From Gari tellinella (Eukaryota; Mollusca; Bivalvia; Cardiida; Psammobiidae), in contig OV277871.1 of the NCBI GenBank assembly GCA_922989275.2, positions 5,766,001-5,830,000 of the forward strand: a DNA stretch of 64,000 bases, read 5' to 3'. Positions 10,542-21,900 of the stretch are shown in pieces. The translations under genes were made by a program, and so were the position numbers. How positions within the stretch are numbered: position 1 is the stretch's first letter; each line of letters opens with the position of its first letter. Below the pieces are notes generated by a model, which was given only the letters and a program-made list of their open reading frames with translations, was not told the origin of the DNA and made no database searches.

Positions 10542-12617
10542 TTACGACAGTAGCTCAAGTCTAAGCTTTAACGCTTTAGATATAAATTTGCATAGGTTGA
10601 TTAAGACTGTTTTGTTTGTATTGCTTAAAAGCTCCACAAACTTCAACATATTTGGTCTGACATGGTAATATTGCTTGATATGAACTCTGCGTAAGTCTTT
10701 ATATGCTGTACAGCAGAGAATGAAGTGAAATTCGTCCTCGATATCAGTATTGCATAGTTTACAAATTCTTTCATTTCGTGGAACTCTATTCCGCGAATAT
10801 CTATCAAACTCTATACGAAGATTATGAGCAGACACTCTAATCTTTGTTAAACATCGCCTAAGATTACTGGACAAAATTTTACGTAAGTATTCTTCAAATC
10901 CAAAATGGGGCTTAATGTATTTATATAATGTATTTAAAATTTTACTTGTTTCCATATCGTTCCACCACATTTGCATATTATTATCAATAACTCTTTGTTT
11001 GAAAGTAGCAATAAAATGATTTTTGTTAGTCGTTTGTAAACAGTGGTCATTCCATACGAACATGAAACCATAATTATACAGCAACTGCTTTACTCTTGAT
11101 ACCCAGTTTGTTTTGCCTTTTCCACACTCCTCAAGAGCAAACTGGTAAACTTTCTTTATAAAACAATTATTACTTTGTACTACTTTAAACCAGTATTTAA
11201 TAACAGATACAAGCATATTAACATATAGAGGGTATCTGCCTAATTCACCATATACGGCTGCTGTGCAGGTACTCTGTTTCACTTCCAAAACTGTTTTACA
11301 GAATTTAAGGTGAACTAATTCTAAGTCTTTCGATTTGTTAAATCCCCAGATGGCGCTGCCATAATTCAAAATAGGTGCTACAAAACAATCAAAGAGTTGA
11401 AGTGCTAATTTCGGACTGATACAATTTTTACGTATGTTGTTTTGTAATACATACATAACTTTCATAGCTTTACCTTTTATATATTGGTTATTCAGAGTAA
11501 AGGAACCCGTATAATTTAAAATAATACCTAAATAATTGAAATTATCTACAATTTCCAGTTTATTATCATCATAAAACCAAACTTCTCCATCCTTTACCTT
11601 TCCTCTTTTCCTAAAGACGACAATTTTAGTTTTTTCAACATTAACCTCTAAGCTCCAAGTGTTACAGTACTGTAAAAGAAGATTTAAACTGTGTTGTAGA
11701 TCTTCAGTAGAATTACCAATTAAAACCATGTCATCCGCAAAAAGCAGTAGTATTACACACAAATCGTATAGTGAAATTCCACAGTTAACCCTATCCTGTA
11801 TAAATAGCTCCAGATCTTCAAGGAACAGAGCAAAAAGTGCCGGCGAAGTTGTCTGCCCCTGACGTAAACCGACTGATATTTCGAAAAACTCTGAAAAGGT
11901 ATTGCAGTGTCTTACACAAGATTTAACATTTGCATACATAGCTTTAAACATATAAAGAATCTTTCCATCTAATCCCATGTTAAAGAGCTTGAACCATAAT
12001 GCGTTTCTATACACAGAATCAAACGCCTTTTTCAGGTCAACAAAAGCACACGGTATACGTAATCGATTGTGTAACAAGTTTTCTATAAGAGTATGTAAGA
12101 CAAACACTGCATCAATAGTACTGCAATTACTACGAAACCCGAATTGTGCATCTGATATAAAGTTATTATCTTCAAACCATTTTTCAATTCTCTTTGTGAG
12201 TATACTAGAAAACATTTTACCAAGATTACTCAACAGTGTTATCCCCCTATAATTATTAGGGTTATTTACGTCCCCTTTCTTGTGTAACGGTACGATATAT
12301 CCGCGCGTCCAGCTTTCGGGAAAATAACCCGCATTAAAAAGTATATTGAATATATCCGTTAAATGTCCACCCAAAATATCGATAGACTCTATGAAATAAT
12401 CGTTCAGTAAGTTATCACTAGGACACGTGGCTTTATTTCTTTTCAATCGTTTTGCAGCCTCTTCGACCTCAATAATAGTTATAGGTATGTTTAATTCATC
12501 GAATGTTGCATTATTAATATTAAAGTCACTATTTTCATTAAACTGTTCGATATTATCAATTTTAACAGACTTAATACTGTTAAAAATTTCCTCAAAATAT
12601 TTCTGAAAATCATTCAC
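10542..12617 (-). pseudogene. LINE ORF2, reverse transcriptase and C-terminal part
   Basis: An open frame of about 690 codons carries classical non-LTR reverse transcriptase motifs in order: NNYRGITLLS (about residue 121), DLKKAFDSVYR (about 190), GLRQGQTTSPALFALF (about 250) and LLFADDMVLIG with the catalytic FADD (about 290). Near the C terminus CKLCNTDIEDEFHFILCC forms a Cys/His zinc-binding-like motif, seen in several LINE groups. The product would copy the element's RNA at a nicked target. It is listed as a pseudogene because it is separated from the endonuclease part by a frame break at about 12610-12617. The frame itself is intact to its stop. Confidence 0.9.
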
Positions 12618-13461
12618 TGATATATAATGGCTCCTTTGAATAAGATGTTTGTTTGAAATATTTCCAGAAGTCCCTAGGCTTCTTATATCTCAACTCAGAT
12701 AATTCTTTGGCTTTCGTAAACTTATACCGACGCTTCTTTTTACGCACAATCTGTTTATATGCACATTTAAAGTCACAAAGAATAAACCTATTTTCATTCG
12801 TTTTAGAACAGTTAAAGTTTTTATGTGCATTCAAGTATAAGCGCTTAGCCTCTGAACACTCATGATCGAACCACTGTGTAGACTGGTTTTTAAACCGGTG
12901 CCCATTAGTATGGGTAGTAACATTTTTCTGAAATAACGGATTTGCTATATCACAAATTAAGTCCGAAAATCTAGTAACAACTGTATCAATGCTATACTGG
13001 TCGTTATCGAGCAGTGAATTAAACTCAGGTAATTTACCAATAATACCCCGTCTAAATAAGTCACGTTGTACACTGTCCCACCTATAAATGGTCCGTGCAG
13101 AACGAGAATTACTTTTATCACTTGTACAGTTAACATTATTGCACCCCTTTATAGAGAATAACAAAGGTGCATGGTCACTAAACATTGTGAACTCGCCAAT
13201 TTTAAAATTATCAACAATTGGAAAGTCACACTGCTTTAGTAAAAGGTAGTCAATTGTACTACACGCATTTCTATTGAAATATGTATACTGACCAGTATTG
13301 CATGAATTATTCAAGCGACCGTTAGCAATTCTCATTGCCGTTGCCTTACAAAAATCTAGCAGCCTATTGCCCCGTGTATTGCACAAAATATCTTCAGAGG
13401 CCCTGGCTAGGGGGGTATCGGGAACGTAATCGTCTAAATCAGTATCAAAAATAATTGTCAA
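12610..13461 (-). pseudogene. LINE ORF2, endonuclease end and linker
   Basis: This frame begins inside the endonuclease domain. STIDYLL and FSDHAPLLF are the C-terminal active-site motifs of AP-type endonucleases. It runs into a basic linker (VRKKKRRYKF) before the reverse transcriptase. It ends at a TGA at 12610-12612, a short overlap with the next frame. A (TA)n run lies at the junction, and adding one TA unit would restore a continuous frame. The break is therefore a small indel in simple sequence, either a real mutation or an assembly error. Confidence 0.85.
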
Positions 13462-13975
13462 ATTCTATAAAATCATTTTTAAGCCCGACCCGTGCATTAC
13501 AATCACCTGCTAGCAATACAGTACCAAGCTGCTCGTAATATATAATGTCAGTTTGCAATACACCAAACAAATCGCTGTCTATAAGACCGGCTGCTGGAGA
13601 CTCATCTGACCACAAGTACATTCCGCATAAATAAACATCATTTAACATATGGAAAAATTGTTTCTCAAATTTTAACCAGATTAAAGTGTCATACATATTC
13701 TTTACAATTGAAACACCTGCTTTTATCTCGTTTCTTACATACACAACAACTCCCCCACTGCTACGTTTTGCATTTTTGTGTCTAAATGTTCTGTAGAAAT
13801 TATAAGAAGTAAAATTGTCAAGCTCAATATCGCTGTCACTGTTTGTCCATGATTCTAATAGAATAATAACATCGTTTTCAGTCAGCAAGTTAGTAAATTC
13901 TGCTTTACTAAGTTTATCAGAAGAAAGGCCATTACAGTTCCATACAATAACTCTGGGACCACTCTCTGGGATTTC
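13445..13975 (-). pseudogene. LINE ORF2, N-terminal endonuclease
   Basis: Reading starts just after a TAG at 13976-13978. PRVIVWNCNGLSS is the usual N-terminal strand of apurinic-type endonucleases, with the Asn that binds metal. LLESW and later LLAGDCNARVG supply further catalytic residues (the Glu, and the Asp/Asn pair). The frame stops at 13445, in a run of five T on the coding strand. Four T would join it to the next frame. The endonuclease would nick the target DNA to prime reverse transcription. Confidence 0.85.
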
Positions 13976-14270
13976 CTAGTCAATTTTCACGGGCTTGCCC
14001 TCTACGTACATGTACAAGGTGTCATATACAATCCAAGCGGATTTATTTGCATCCTTTGCTTTCTTCATTTCTTTAACTAATAACCGTCTCGTGTATGTAG
14101 TAGTTCGTGCTTTTAAGCTGGCTGCGTTGCTTTCTTACTTGTTCTCTGTCGTTAAAGCTGTGGACTTTGCAGACGATTTTCCTTGGATTATTTGCGTTTC
14201 TGTTAAATTGACCCATTCTGTGCACCCTTTCTAACCTCATGGAGTTAACTAGATCCTCTGCACTTTTCAA
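13976..14270 (-). pseudogene. LINE ORF1, C-terminal remnant
   Basis: The protein read from 14270 has the LERVHRMG...PRKIVCKVHSF signature found in L1-like ORF1 nucleic-acid-binding domains. A one-base shift near 14085 moves the reading to a second frame (LLVKEMKKAKDANKSAW) that ends at TAG 13976-13978, immediately before ORF2. The N-terminal coiled-coil part is missing because the element is 5' truncated. Its first residues fuse in frame with the interrupted Tc1 transposase, which makes a misleading 97-codon open frame at 14073-14366. Confidence 0.75.
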
Positions 14271-14770
14271 TTTCATGTAGAGGTTTTGAACATAGGTCGG
14301 TGGGATTTCAGTCCCGATGCGAAAATTTTCATCGTACAAATCCTGATTGCTATTTATGAAATTCACTCTGCACGACAGATTTCTCTTAATATACAGCTAG
14401 ATAATTTCAATAATGTTCAGATCAGGTGATTGTGCTGGCCAAGTAATTGTTTTTGTATTATTGTGAACCTTGTAAACCGAGATCATACACGCACGATGCA
14501 CCGGGACGTTATAATCCTGAAATAAATTTAAAATGGTCGGGAAATGTCTTGCTACAACAGGCCAAAGATAATCTTCGAAGATTTTTCTATATTTTACTGC
14601 TATTCTAATACCGTTTAAACTTACAGGTTAAAGCTGTCATCGAATCTCTGCGGTTTGTCTTCACGGTCCGCTCAACTGTCAGACACTCATGTTTACCCAC
14701 CACGCGAGGTCTCCGTGATATAGGAAGATTTCCAATCAATTCAGTTGTCTTGAATTCATTCAAAAAAGAG
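14271..14770 (-). pseudogene. Tc1/mariner transposase remnant, internally deleted
   Basis: The minus strand from 14770 gives an N-terminal helix-turn-helix region (NEFKTTELIGNLP, then SRRPRVVGKHE and VERTVKTNRRDS). It then jumps at about 14615 to the C-terminal catalytic part (YRKIFEDYLWPVV, FQDYNVPVHRA, TWPAQSPDLNIIE). The middle with the first catalytic Asp is missing. The second catalytic Asp, normally before N in the QDDN/QQDN motif, reads Tyr. The final Glu (in NIIE) is present at the normal 34-residue spacing. A TAG replaces the conserved Trp two codons later. The copy cannot encode active transposase. Confidence 0.85.
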
Positions 14771-15332
14771 AATTCTGTACTTTAAGGTCTCTATAATCAT
14801 CGTTAGGTTTCTGCGATTCGAAATCCATTTAAAAACATATTTACGGCTACGTTTTTCCATGTCACTTCTCAATTCTGAGCCTTTCCACCCCATTGTGATT
14901 CAACAACAAAACAAACATAAATGGCGTGTATATTACAACCACTCTTACGTCATACCATTTTCAAGGAATCAAACTATTTATAAATCTAAAATTGTACATG
15001 TTTTGCTATTTTTAACTCAATATGAAAGGGGAGGAAACTCGCGCAAGCTTAATTATCGCGACGTCACGACGCCATTTTAACGAATACTTTTTGCACGGTA
15101 CTGTACATGTATCTAGGTTTTTAGCGAAAATATATTGCAAAATAATAAACAGTGCATATCCTGATCAGAGGGTTCATACAGATGCTTTACATTCAGAGTA
15201 TGCGCTGTCTAAATAGAAACAAGTGTACTCTTCTGATACACACTGTCTGTTATTAACGCTAGGGTTGAATGTGTTATAAGTCTCAAAATTTAACCAATTT
15301 CTCCATATATTTCCTGAATTTGAATTAAAGTG

Positions 15333-15392
15333 TCAAACAGTTTGCATTCTGATCAGAAGACGAGTCACCCAGTCTGACCTAACCCCATCACT
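15333..15392. repeat. Decayed shared-core remnant
   Basis: CAAACAGTTTGCATTCTGATCAGA is followed by a poorly matching right arm (CAGTCTGACCTAACC), so only the left arm is convincing. The rest of 15106-16345 shows no gene. It contains a small direct repeat, TAGAGTCTGTGACACATG, at about 15963, 16125 and 16142. Confidence 0.35.
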
Positions 15393-16345
15393 GCCTGTTG
15401 ACTCAATATACATGCACCAGGAAAATGTCTCCAAATTCCGCCGCACACTCTGCAAAAACATACTCGATTACTTTTTCTTTTATCGTTTAGTTTCGTTCTT
15501 GTCCTCCAGTTGACCTAGTAACCCCATGCACCGCCTTACCCCATTCACAGTGGTTACTTGTGAACAGTTTGATCTTGGCGAGAACCCGGCATTTTGTGTC
15601 CAATTTTTACATGTATGCAGTTTCGCTTGAAAAATAGGTATGTTTGTTAAGTGTTTCATAGAGATACTTTTCAATAGAGTTTATTGTATTTTACCCTAGT
15701 TTTTAACCAGATCTTTACTCTTTCTGCTGCTGGTTCAATTATTGCGATATGTTTGGTACTTCCATAATAATGCTAGATTAAACACAAATGATCACTTTGT
15801 TTTGCGTTTTTGTTTTTGTTTAAAGAAAAAAGCTAAAAACAAGTTTATTCTTATCCTATGACTTGCATTTGACTATTCCACAAATTTGCTTTGCAAGTTC
15901 CATACTCCAGGAATAATGCCAGTTAGCTGAAGTTCCTGAAATGAATCCAGCCAAATTTCTGTAGAGTCTGTGACACATGTCCTGGGCTGTTATTTAAAGA
16001 TGAATCTCTAAATTATATACATTATATAAAGGGCCGACTCTACATGTACTAGACTCAGATTATTTAGGTTTGAGATCTTTGTCACTATGATAAGATGCAT
16101 TATTTTAAAAAAAGAAGTGAAAATGTAGAGTCTGTGACACATGTAGAGTCTGTGACACAATACTAGTGATTCATTTTAGCAGCTTTCTGTTATTTAAATG
16201 TTTTCTACACCTTTAAACTTATGTACTGTATCACAAATAATGACATTAAAAGTTTTTACATCAGTCTGTGCTGATGATGTCATAAATTGTATATTGATGA
16301 TATCGTCAGTTCCTGCTGTTTACATTATTATTCTGCTGCGACTGT

Positions 16346-16595
16346 TACAGTGGAGAATGTGAAATTCTTTCCCAATAAACGCGTTTACGCTAAAACTATT
16401 ATTTCCGATGCAAACAGTTTGGAGCCAGATCAGACGCCGGGTAACCCGGCGTCTGATCAGGCTCCAAACTGTTTGCCACCAAGATAAACAAGAATTATCA
16501 GAATTGTCCAAAAGTTGTTCTTTTCTACGTTTTATGGCTTTGCGTTTGCGTACATTTGCGTTTAAACGGGAAAGAATAACAGATTCTCCACTGTA
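16346..16595. mobile_element. Family A MITE, full length
   Basis: The termini are TACAGTGGAGAATGTGAAAT and CAGATTCTCCACTGTA. The core at about 16409-16476 is GCAAACAGTTTGGAGCC...GGCTCCAAACTGTTTGC around CCGGGTAACCCGG. It abuts an ATT-rich interspersed repeat on the right. Confidence 0.85.
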
Positions 16596-16596
16596 T

Positions 16597-17120
16597 CATC
16601 ATTATTATTATTATTATTATACCAGATTTATATAGCGCTCTTTTCAAACAGGGGTTGTGCGTTCAAAAGCGCTTCACATGAAGTTACACAAATGTACCTA
16701 CAAACAAGAAAAGACAAAATAACTTCAATATGATCTAAATTAAACATAAATAAACATATAAAAGACAGCCCCCAAAATGGCGATCACATTACTCCCCTCA
16801 ATCAGCAATGAAGCAACCGGCTTCTGATTGTCGACCGATAGAAACAATAGTAGAGCGCCCAATTAAATGCAGGCCGCCAGGAAAAGACAAATAACTACAA
16901 TTAGATATAAAATAAACATAATAAACGTACAAAAGACAGCCCCCAAAATGGCAATCACGTTACCCCATCAATCAAGAGCAACGAAGCAAATGGCTTCTTT
17001 ATGCGGACTGATAGAAATAACAGTAGAGCGCCCAATGAAGGCCACTAAACATACAGAAGACAGCCCCCAAAACGGCGATTGCACTACCTCAACAATCGAG
17101 AGCAACGGATAATCTACAAA
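16597..17120. repeat. Interspersed repeat (ATT)n-ATACCAGATTTATATAGC type, with internal duplications
   Basis: An (ATT)n run leads into ACCAGATTTATATAGCGCTC, GGGGTTGTGCGTTCAAAAGC and GCTTCACATGAA. Downstream, the block AAGACAGCCCCCAAAATGGC followed by CAGTAGAGCGCCCAAT occurs about three times, spaced roughly 120-180 bp. Related copies lie at 18995-19195 and, shorter, at 31785-31860. The class is unknown. Confidence 0.7.
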
Positions 17121-17814
17121 GTTCCCCTGGCCTGTATCATTATAAAATATAGAATATTGAGTATTGAGTATTTTATGAAGATTCAAGTAATTCATGCTTG
17201 ATATAATTTTTGTCACGACTCTACACAAAAATTGATAAAAAATACTTTGTAGCACTTTAAGAAATGAAAAATAAAATCCAGATAAATAGTGTACAGTATT
17301 GTACAAAAGCCAAAGCTAGATTCTGAAATGTCTTCATTTTTTCAAAAAAATGATTTGGTTTCAAAATCAGAGCTGTTTGAAAAAGTTGATTTTTTGACCA
17401 GATGAAACACTTCTGGACTTCTGATTATGATTTTGCCGCAAGGAAAAGGCGTAATTTTGAAGCTTTTCGTTGATTTTTTATAAATATTTGGCAGTGACTT
17501 TACCACACTACATGTATGAAATGTTTTTAACCTTATTAACAATACAGATGTCTTGGTTTCTTAATTATACTAGCTTATATGCACACTGTTGGCTTATTTT
17601 TATTCACTTGTGCGAGAATCTTTGTACGAACGTTCATTAGACCACGATATTTCAAGAAAGCATGATGTTTTAAACCAAAAGAAATATCATGATAATACAA
17701 ACCTATTTATTTGATAAAAAAGGGTCATTACTTCAACACATTCGTGTTTACTGGGATAATAAAACTTAATACATGTGTGACGGTAGTTAGTTGTATCAAA
17801 ATTTAATAGTATTA
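17121..17814. other. No gene recognised
   Basis: AT-rich intergenic sequence. Small frames on the minus strand (17342-17542 and part of 16968-17306) show no homology I recognise. Confidence 0.4.
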
Positions 17815-18156
17815 TATAGTGTCCCCTCCCTACAACAGCCCTCCCAACAACGGTTCCCTCCTTACAACATCGCTTGCAGCTGTTTCCTTAACAATACATT
17901 TACGTCCAACGTATTCACGGCTGCAATATTGTCTGCTTAAGATTGTCGTGTGCTGTTTTTCTCGAAGTTACATATTAAACATTTTGACAGAAAACCCCTA
18001 AAGATGAGTGACAAACAGCTTGAATCCAGACCAGACGCCGCGTTACGCGGCGTCTGATCTGGATTCAAGCTGTTTGCAAATGTAAACCGATTTCCCTCCC
18101 CATAATGACTCCCTCCGAACAACGTACACAACTTTTGTCTCCCATTGGGTGTCGTT
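17815..18156. mobile_element. Family C MITE, rearranged or decayed right end
   Basis: The left end TAGTGTCCCCTCCCTACAAC matches the family C terminal repeat, and TTTCCCTCCC with CTCCCATTGGGTGTCGTTG near the right is the inverted subterminal block. The core at about 18010-18077 is GCTTGAATCCAGACCAGACG opposite CGTCTGATCTGGATTCAAGC around CCGCGTTACGCGG. Confidence 0.65.
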
Positions 18157-18270
18157 GTATATCTGCTTCAATAAAAATGGAATTCATAGTTTAAACAATT
18201 TATTACCCTGAAAATACATAATGTACAAGTCATAGGATTTCAACCACAATTTATGTTATAATTAAGAAAC

Positions 18271-18325
18271 AATAAATTCATACCAGTGTTTTATTGCACG
18301 ATAAAAACACTGGTATGAATTTATT
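18271..18325. repeat. Short perfect-arm hairpin
   Basis: The arms AATAAATTCATACCAGTGTT and (with one extra A) AACACTGGTATGAATTTATT flank a short loop, TTATTGCACGATAA. It lies downstream of the homeobox gene's 3' end and has no recognised family. Confidence 0.6.
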
Positions 18326-18403
18326 ATTTCGATTCTAACACCTCAATTTAACCAAATTTGCACTGTTATGCTTTACAAATTGTTTCAGCTAAATAAATTA
18401 TTT

Positions 18404-18585
18404 TTATTGCAAACAATTTGGAGCGAGATCAGACGCCGGTGTATTATGGCGTCTGATCAGGCGACAAACTTTTTGCCACTCAGATTAAAATAAAACGTAC
18501 TTTTTAATCTATTTTACTTTTATATGCATTGCGATTTAGTTCCGGCTGCGTTTAAATGGAAAATAATAACTTCTTCTTCCCTGTA
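18404..18585. mobile_element. Family A MITE, strongly decayed
   Basis: The core (about 18410-18478) reads GCAAACAATTTGGAGCGAGA opposite GGCGACAAACTTTTTGCC. It is followed by CACTCAGATTAAAATAAAAC and a weak right terminus, TTCTTCTTCCCTGTA. On the minus strand it supplies the first AATAAA downstream of the homeobox stop codon (about 18414-18419). Confidence 0.55.
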
Positions 18586-18704
18586 TGATCATAATTTTCG
18601 CATTATAATATAAATAAATATCATATATCGATATAAAATGAAATAAATGTCTTCCCGCTTCATCTTCTGCGTAGGCACTTGTTAACAAAATCTATATAAC
18701 TAAG

Positions 18705-18979
18705 TCAAATGTATGGTCTTTGTGAAAATTTCAAAGGCTCTTGCGTTGAAAGCACTTCTTGTTGATGGCAATGTGACAGGAACTGGAGAAACTGCGCAGC
18801 ATTGTTACTTCCGGTTACAGGAGATGGCATCCCTTGGTACCATAGCAAGTCACGTGACATGTAATATGGATGCCATGCAGGCTGCTGGATTATCGGCCTT
18901 TGGAGAAGCCGTTGTCTTGAATCGATTATCTCCCCTGGCTGGAATTTTGCAGGTTCCTTTGGTTTGGAGTCTTCCTCGC
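18705..18979 (-). CDS. Homeobox gene, exon 5 (C terminus and stop)
   Basis: The acceptor TCTTGTTTTAG precedes the exon. Its first two bases complete the Gly codon begun in exon 4. It encodes 90 further residues: an acidic, Lys/Pro-containing start (EEDSKPKEP), then an aromatic-rich patch ([18 protein letters not shown]) and a Gln/Ser-rich end. The TGA lies at 18705-18707. The aromatic patch may be a short regulatory motif but matches nothing I can name. The open frame on the opposite strand (18713-19129) is its shadow. Confidence 0.85.
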
Positions 18980-21900
18980 CTAAAACAAGATTATTTATTA
19001 TTATTATTATACCAGATTTATATAGCACTCTTTTCACACAGGGGTTGTGCGTTCAAAAGCACTTCACATGAAATTACATATATGTACATACATGTACAAA
19101 GCGAGAAAGGACAAAATTACTACAATTAGATCTAAAATAAACATGAATAAACATACAAAAGACAGTCCCCAAAACGGCGATCACATTACCCCAAGACGAT
19201 TATGAAATTAACATTTAACACTTTTGCTGCCGCATTATGACGTAATAATCCGTCAAACACACTCGCTGCCATATTTCGTCTGCTTTTATTTACAAAATTG
19301 GGACATATTGATATAAGAAACATTAATATGAGTTTGGATTAGGTTTTGATCCTGACCGAACGATGCATTACGCGTTTACCAGGCTCCAAACTGTTTGCTA
19401 CTGAGGTAAAAACAAGTTGTCCGTTTTTTATTTTTTAAATAAAAAGGTTCTCATTTTCTGCAGTGCAAACAGTTTGGAGCCAGATCAGACGCCGGGTAAC
19501 CCGGCGTCTGATCAGGCTCCAAACTGTTTGCCACCAAGATAAACAAGAATTATCAGAATTGTCCAAAAGTTGTTCTTTTCTACGTTTTAGTGCTTTGCGT
19601 TTGCGTACGTTTGCGTTTAAACGGGAAAGAATAACAGATTCTCCACTGTATCAGCCCGTTCCCTATCTTCCCTCAAATAAACTTAGATTTGCTAATAAGT
19701 GGAATCTGAATAAACGCCGTGTAACACAAAATCTGACCAGAATCTAAAAGTTCTGCAACTTATATTGATATTTCATCAGTCAATATGCAAAATATTCCGA
19801 ATCAGATGCATACTATAGCAGACCACCAGTTTTAAAACAAACCATATCCCGACAGTGAAGGGATTGAACCTACCACTGGGTTTGTTAGGTCAAGCAAAAA
19901 CGGTCACCGTCTACTGTCTGTCTATTATTAACCTACAAACCATCATCCTGTCGTTCTCGACTTGACTTGTATTTTCAAACAGTTTGGATCCAGATCAGAC
20001 GCCGCGTAACGCGGCGTCTGATCTGGATCCAAACTGTTTGACACTCGTCTTAAAGACCCTTTAAGTAAACACATGTGTAAATCTTAATTTAATTCTGTTT
20101 TGCAGACGATAATTTCAAGCAGATGATATTACGATACGATAAACTTAAAATGTCGTTCAGTACCCAGTTTTGTCGTCTGCTTAGACCCTTTCACCGCTAT
20201 GATAGCGTGTACAAGAGTTTGCGGCAATATTGTTCATAAAAAATGGATTTAGGAAGCTTAGACTACAGAAATATCGGTACAAGTGTGAACAGGTTAAGTC
20301 CTGATAAGATGTGACTTTACGTGGCGTTTGATTAGGAACCAGTTTGTTTGACACTCAAAACGATATGACTTTAGTCAATTTAGATTTGAAAAATAAAAGC
20401 AGACGGCAATTGTTTTTATGCAGGTGACGTTATTGTCGTGAAGGGGTCAACCCCTTCACAGTTCGATTACATTAGCATTTGTAAACTGGTTCGATCCAGA
20501 TCAGACTAAAGCAAAATCCGATTTCGTTAGGAATCTGAACTGTTTGAAAATTGTATTCGTCATTTTCTCGGTCAAAATGACTAAAATCTAAAGTGCACAC
20601 CCCATGAAAAGAGACGAACATCGTGACAGTGAAGGGATTAACCCTTTACCCCATTGCTCGTTTCTATTATTGAACGTAGGTGACAACTTTAAGTAGGTTG
20701 AAAGTAAAGCAGAATGCACCTTCATGTGCTTTCTGCTTTATCTTCCGCCTGCTTGATGCTACCATCTGCTACAATTTAGAAAATAATTTTTAAGATACAT
20801 TTTCATGACTGTATGAATTGAGACTATTTTCTTCAGTGGATGAATAGATTAAAGGTGTAAAAGTGCGTATCTATAGAGTGAAGGGATTATCAGAAAGTTG
20901 ACAGAACTGTCGGCTTTAGATAAAAGCGGTCATTCAAAAAGGAGATAAAATAGATCTCTTTTAAAATAATAGCTGGACAAGTTAACTGCAAAAAGTTTCG
21001 ATAATACATTCTTTTTCACTCATGACTTGCATTAAGCAGCCATGTATCTTCGGAGTGACCGTGCATTCTTCAAACAGTGATCGCTTTACAAAATTTAACA
21101 GTGACTGAATCCACATACCATCACAGCATGTTCTTTACATCGCATCTTATAGTAACACAAAGCTACATTGTAGTTCAACTGACTAATACACTAATACAAT
21201 GCTACCTCTCTACAACATCACCAAGTGGGAGACAAAGAATGTGCGTGTGGTTCAGGGGGAAGTAATTATGGGGAGGGAAACTGGCTTATAGTTGCCAATA
21301 GCATGAATCCAGATCAGACGCCGCGTTACGCGGCGTCTGAACTGGATTCAAGCTGTTTGCAACTCGTCAATATGTTTTTTCTGTCCAAATATCCAATATG
21401 TGACTTTAAGAAAAACATCAGACGACAATTTTAGGCATATGCTATTGCAGCCGAGTAAAGTTATTTATATATATATAATTATCATCTTAAGGGAACAGTC
21501 GCAAGCGTTGTTGTAAGGAGGGAATCGTTGTTCGGAAGGTCGTTGTAGGGAGGGGGCACTGTATGTTAAATGTAAACCTTCTCGGTCGTAATATCGTCCG
21601 CTTTGGAAAATGTTGTTTGCTAATTCTGTCAAATTCAGATTTACGCATTTTAAATTGAAAAAAAACTTATTGGCATGTGCCAAACAGTTTGGATCTAGAT
21701 CAGACGCCGATTTTCGCGGCGTCTGATCTGGATCTAAACTGTTTACAAGCATCAGTCAAAACATTGGCGCTTTCACTGCAAATCATTGGGATAATTTTAT
21801 TGACATTAAAACTTTGCAAACAGTTTGGATCCGAGTAACCAGGTGCTTGAACAGGATCTAAATGTTTTGACACGAGTGTCAATGTATATTCAGTAATAAA

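Larger units (their letters stand above)
10189..14270 (-). mobile_element. LINE (non-LTR retrotransposon) inserted in a Tc1 transposase gene
   Basis: On the minus strand the order is: a partial ORF1 (14270-13976), an apurinic-type endonuclease, a linker, a reverse transcriptase, a C-terminal Cys/His motif, then about 330 bp of 3' untranslated sequence. The 3' end, at the left, is a GATA-type microsatellite (10191-10212; read as (TATC)n on the element's strand), preceded by AATAAAC. Such a microsatellite tail is common in several LINE clades. ORF1 begins abruptly in mid-protein, so the element is 5' truncated, as usual for target-primed reverse transcription. No clear target-site duplication was found. 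I leave the clade open. Confidence 0.9.
10001..15105 (-). mobile_element. Tc1/mariner-type transposon split by a LINE
   Basis: The left end (10001-10035) begins TACAGTAACGTGCAAAAAGT, followed by ATTCGTTCAATGGCG. The right end (15070-15105) is its inverted, slightly diverged copy, whose reverse complement begins TACAGTACCGTGCAAAAAGT. Both are flanked by TA. Just inside the right end and across 14.27-14.77 kb the minus strand encodes recognisable Tc1-family transposase pieces, and the last residues of the same protein appear just inside the left end (10140-10188). The roughly 4.1 kb between them (10189-14270) is an inserted LINE. Removing it leaves an element of about 1 kb, short for an autonomous Tc1, matching the internal deletion seen in the transposase. 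Confidence 0.85.

Noticed and set aside
14073..14366. Apparent 97-codon minus-strand gene
   Set aside because: It is a chance in-frame fusion of the broken Tc1 transposase with the truncated LINE ORF1, not one protein.
18713..19129. 138-codon plus-strand open frame
   Set aside because: It is antisense to homeobox exon 5 and runs on into an interspersed repeat. The minus strand has the splice sites, phase match and stop.
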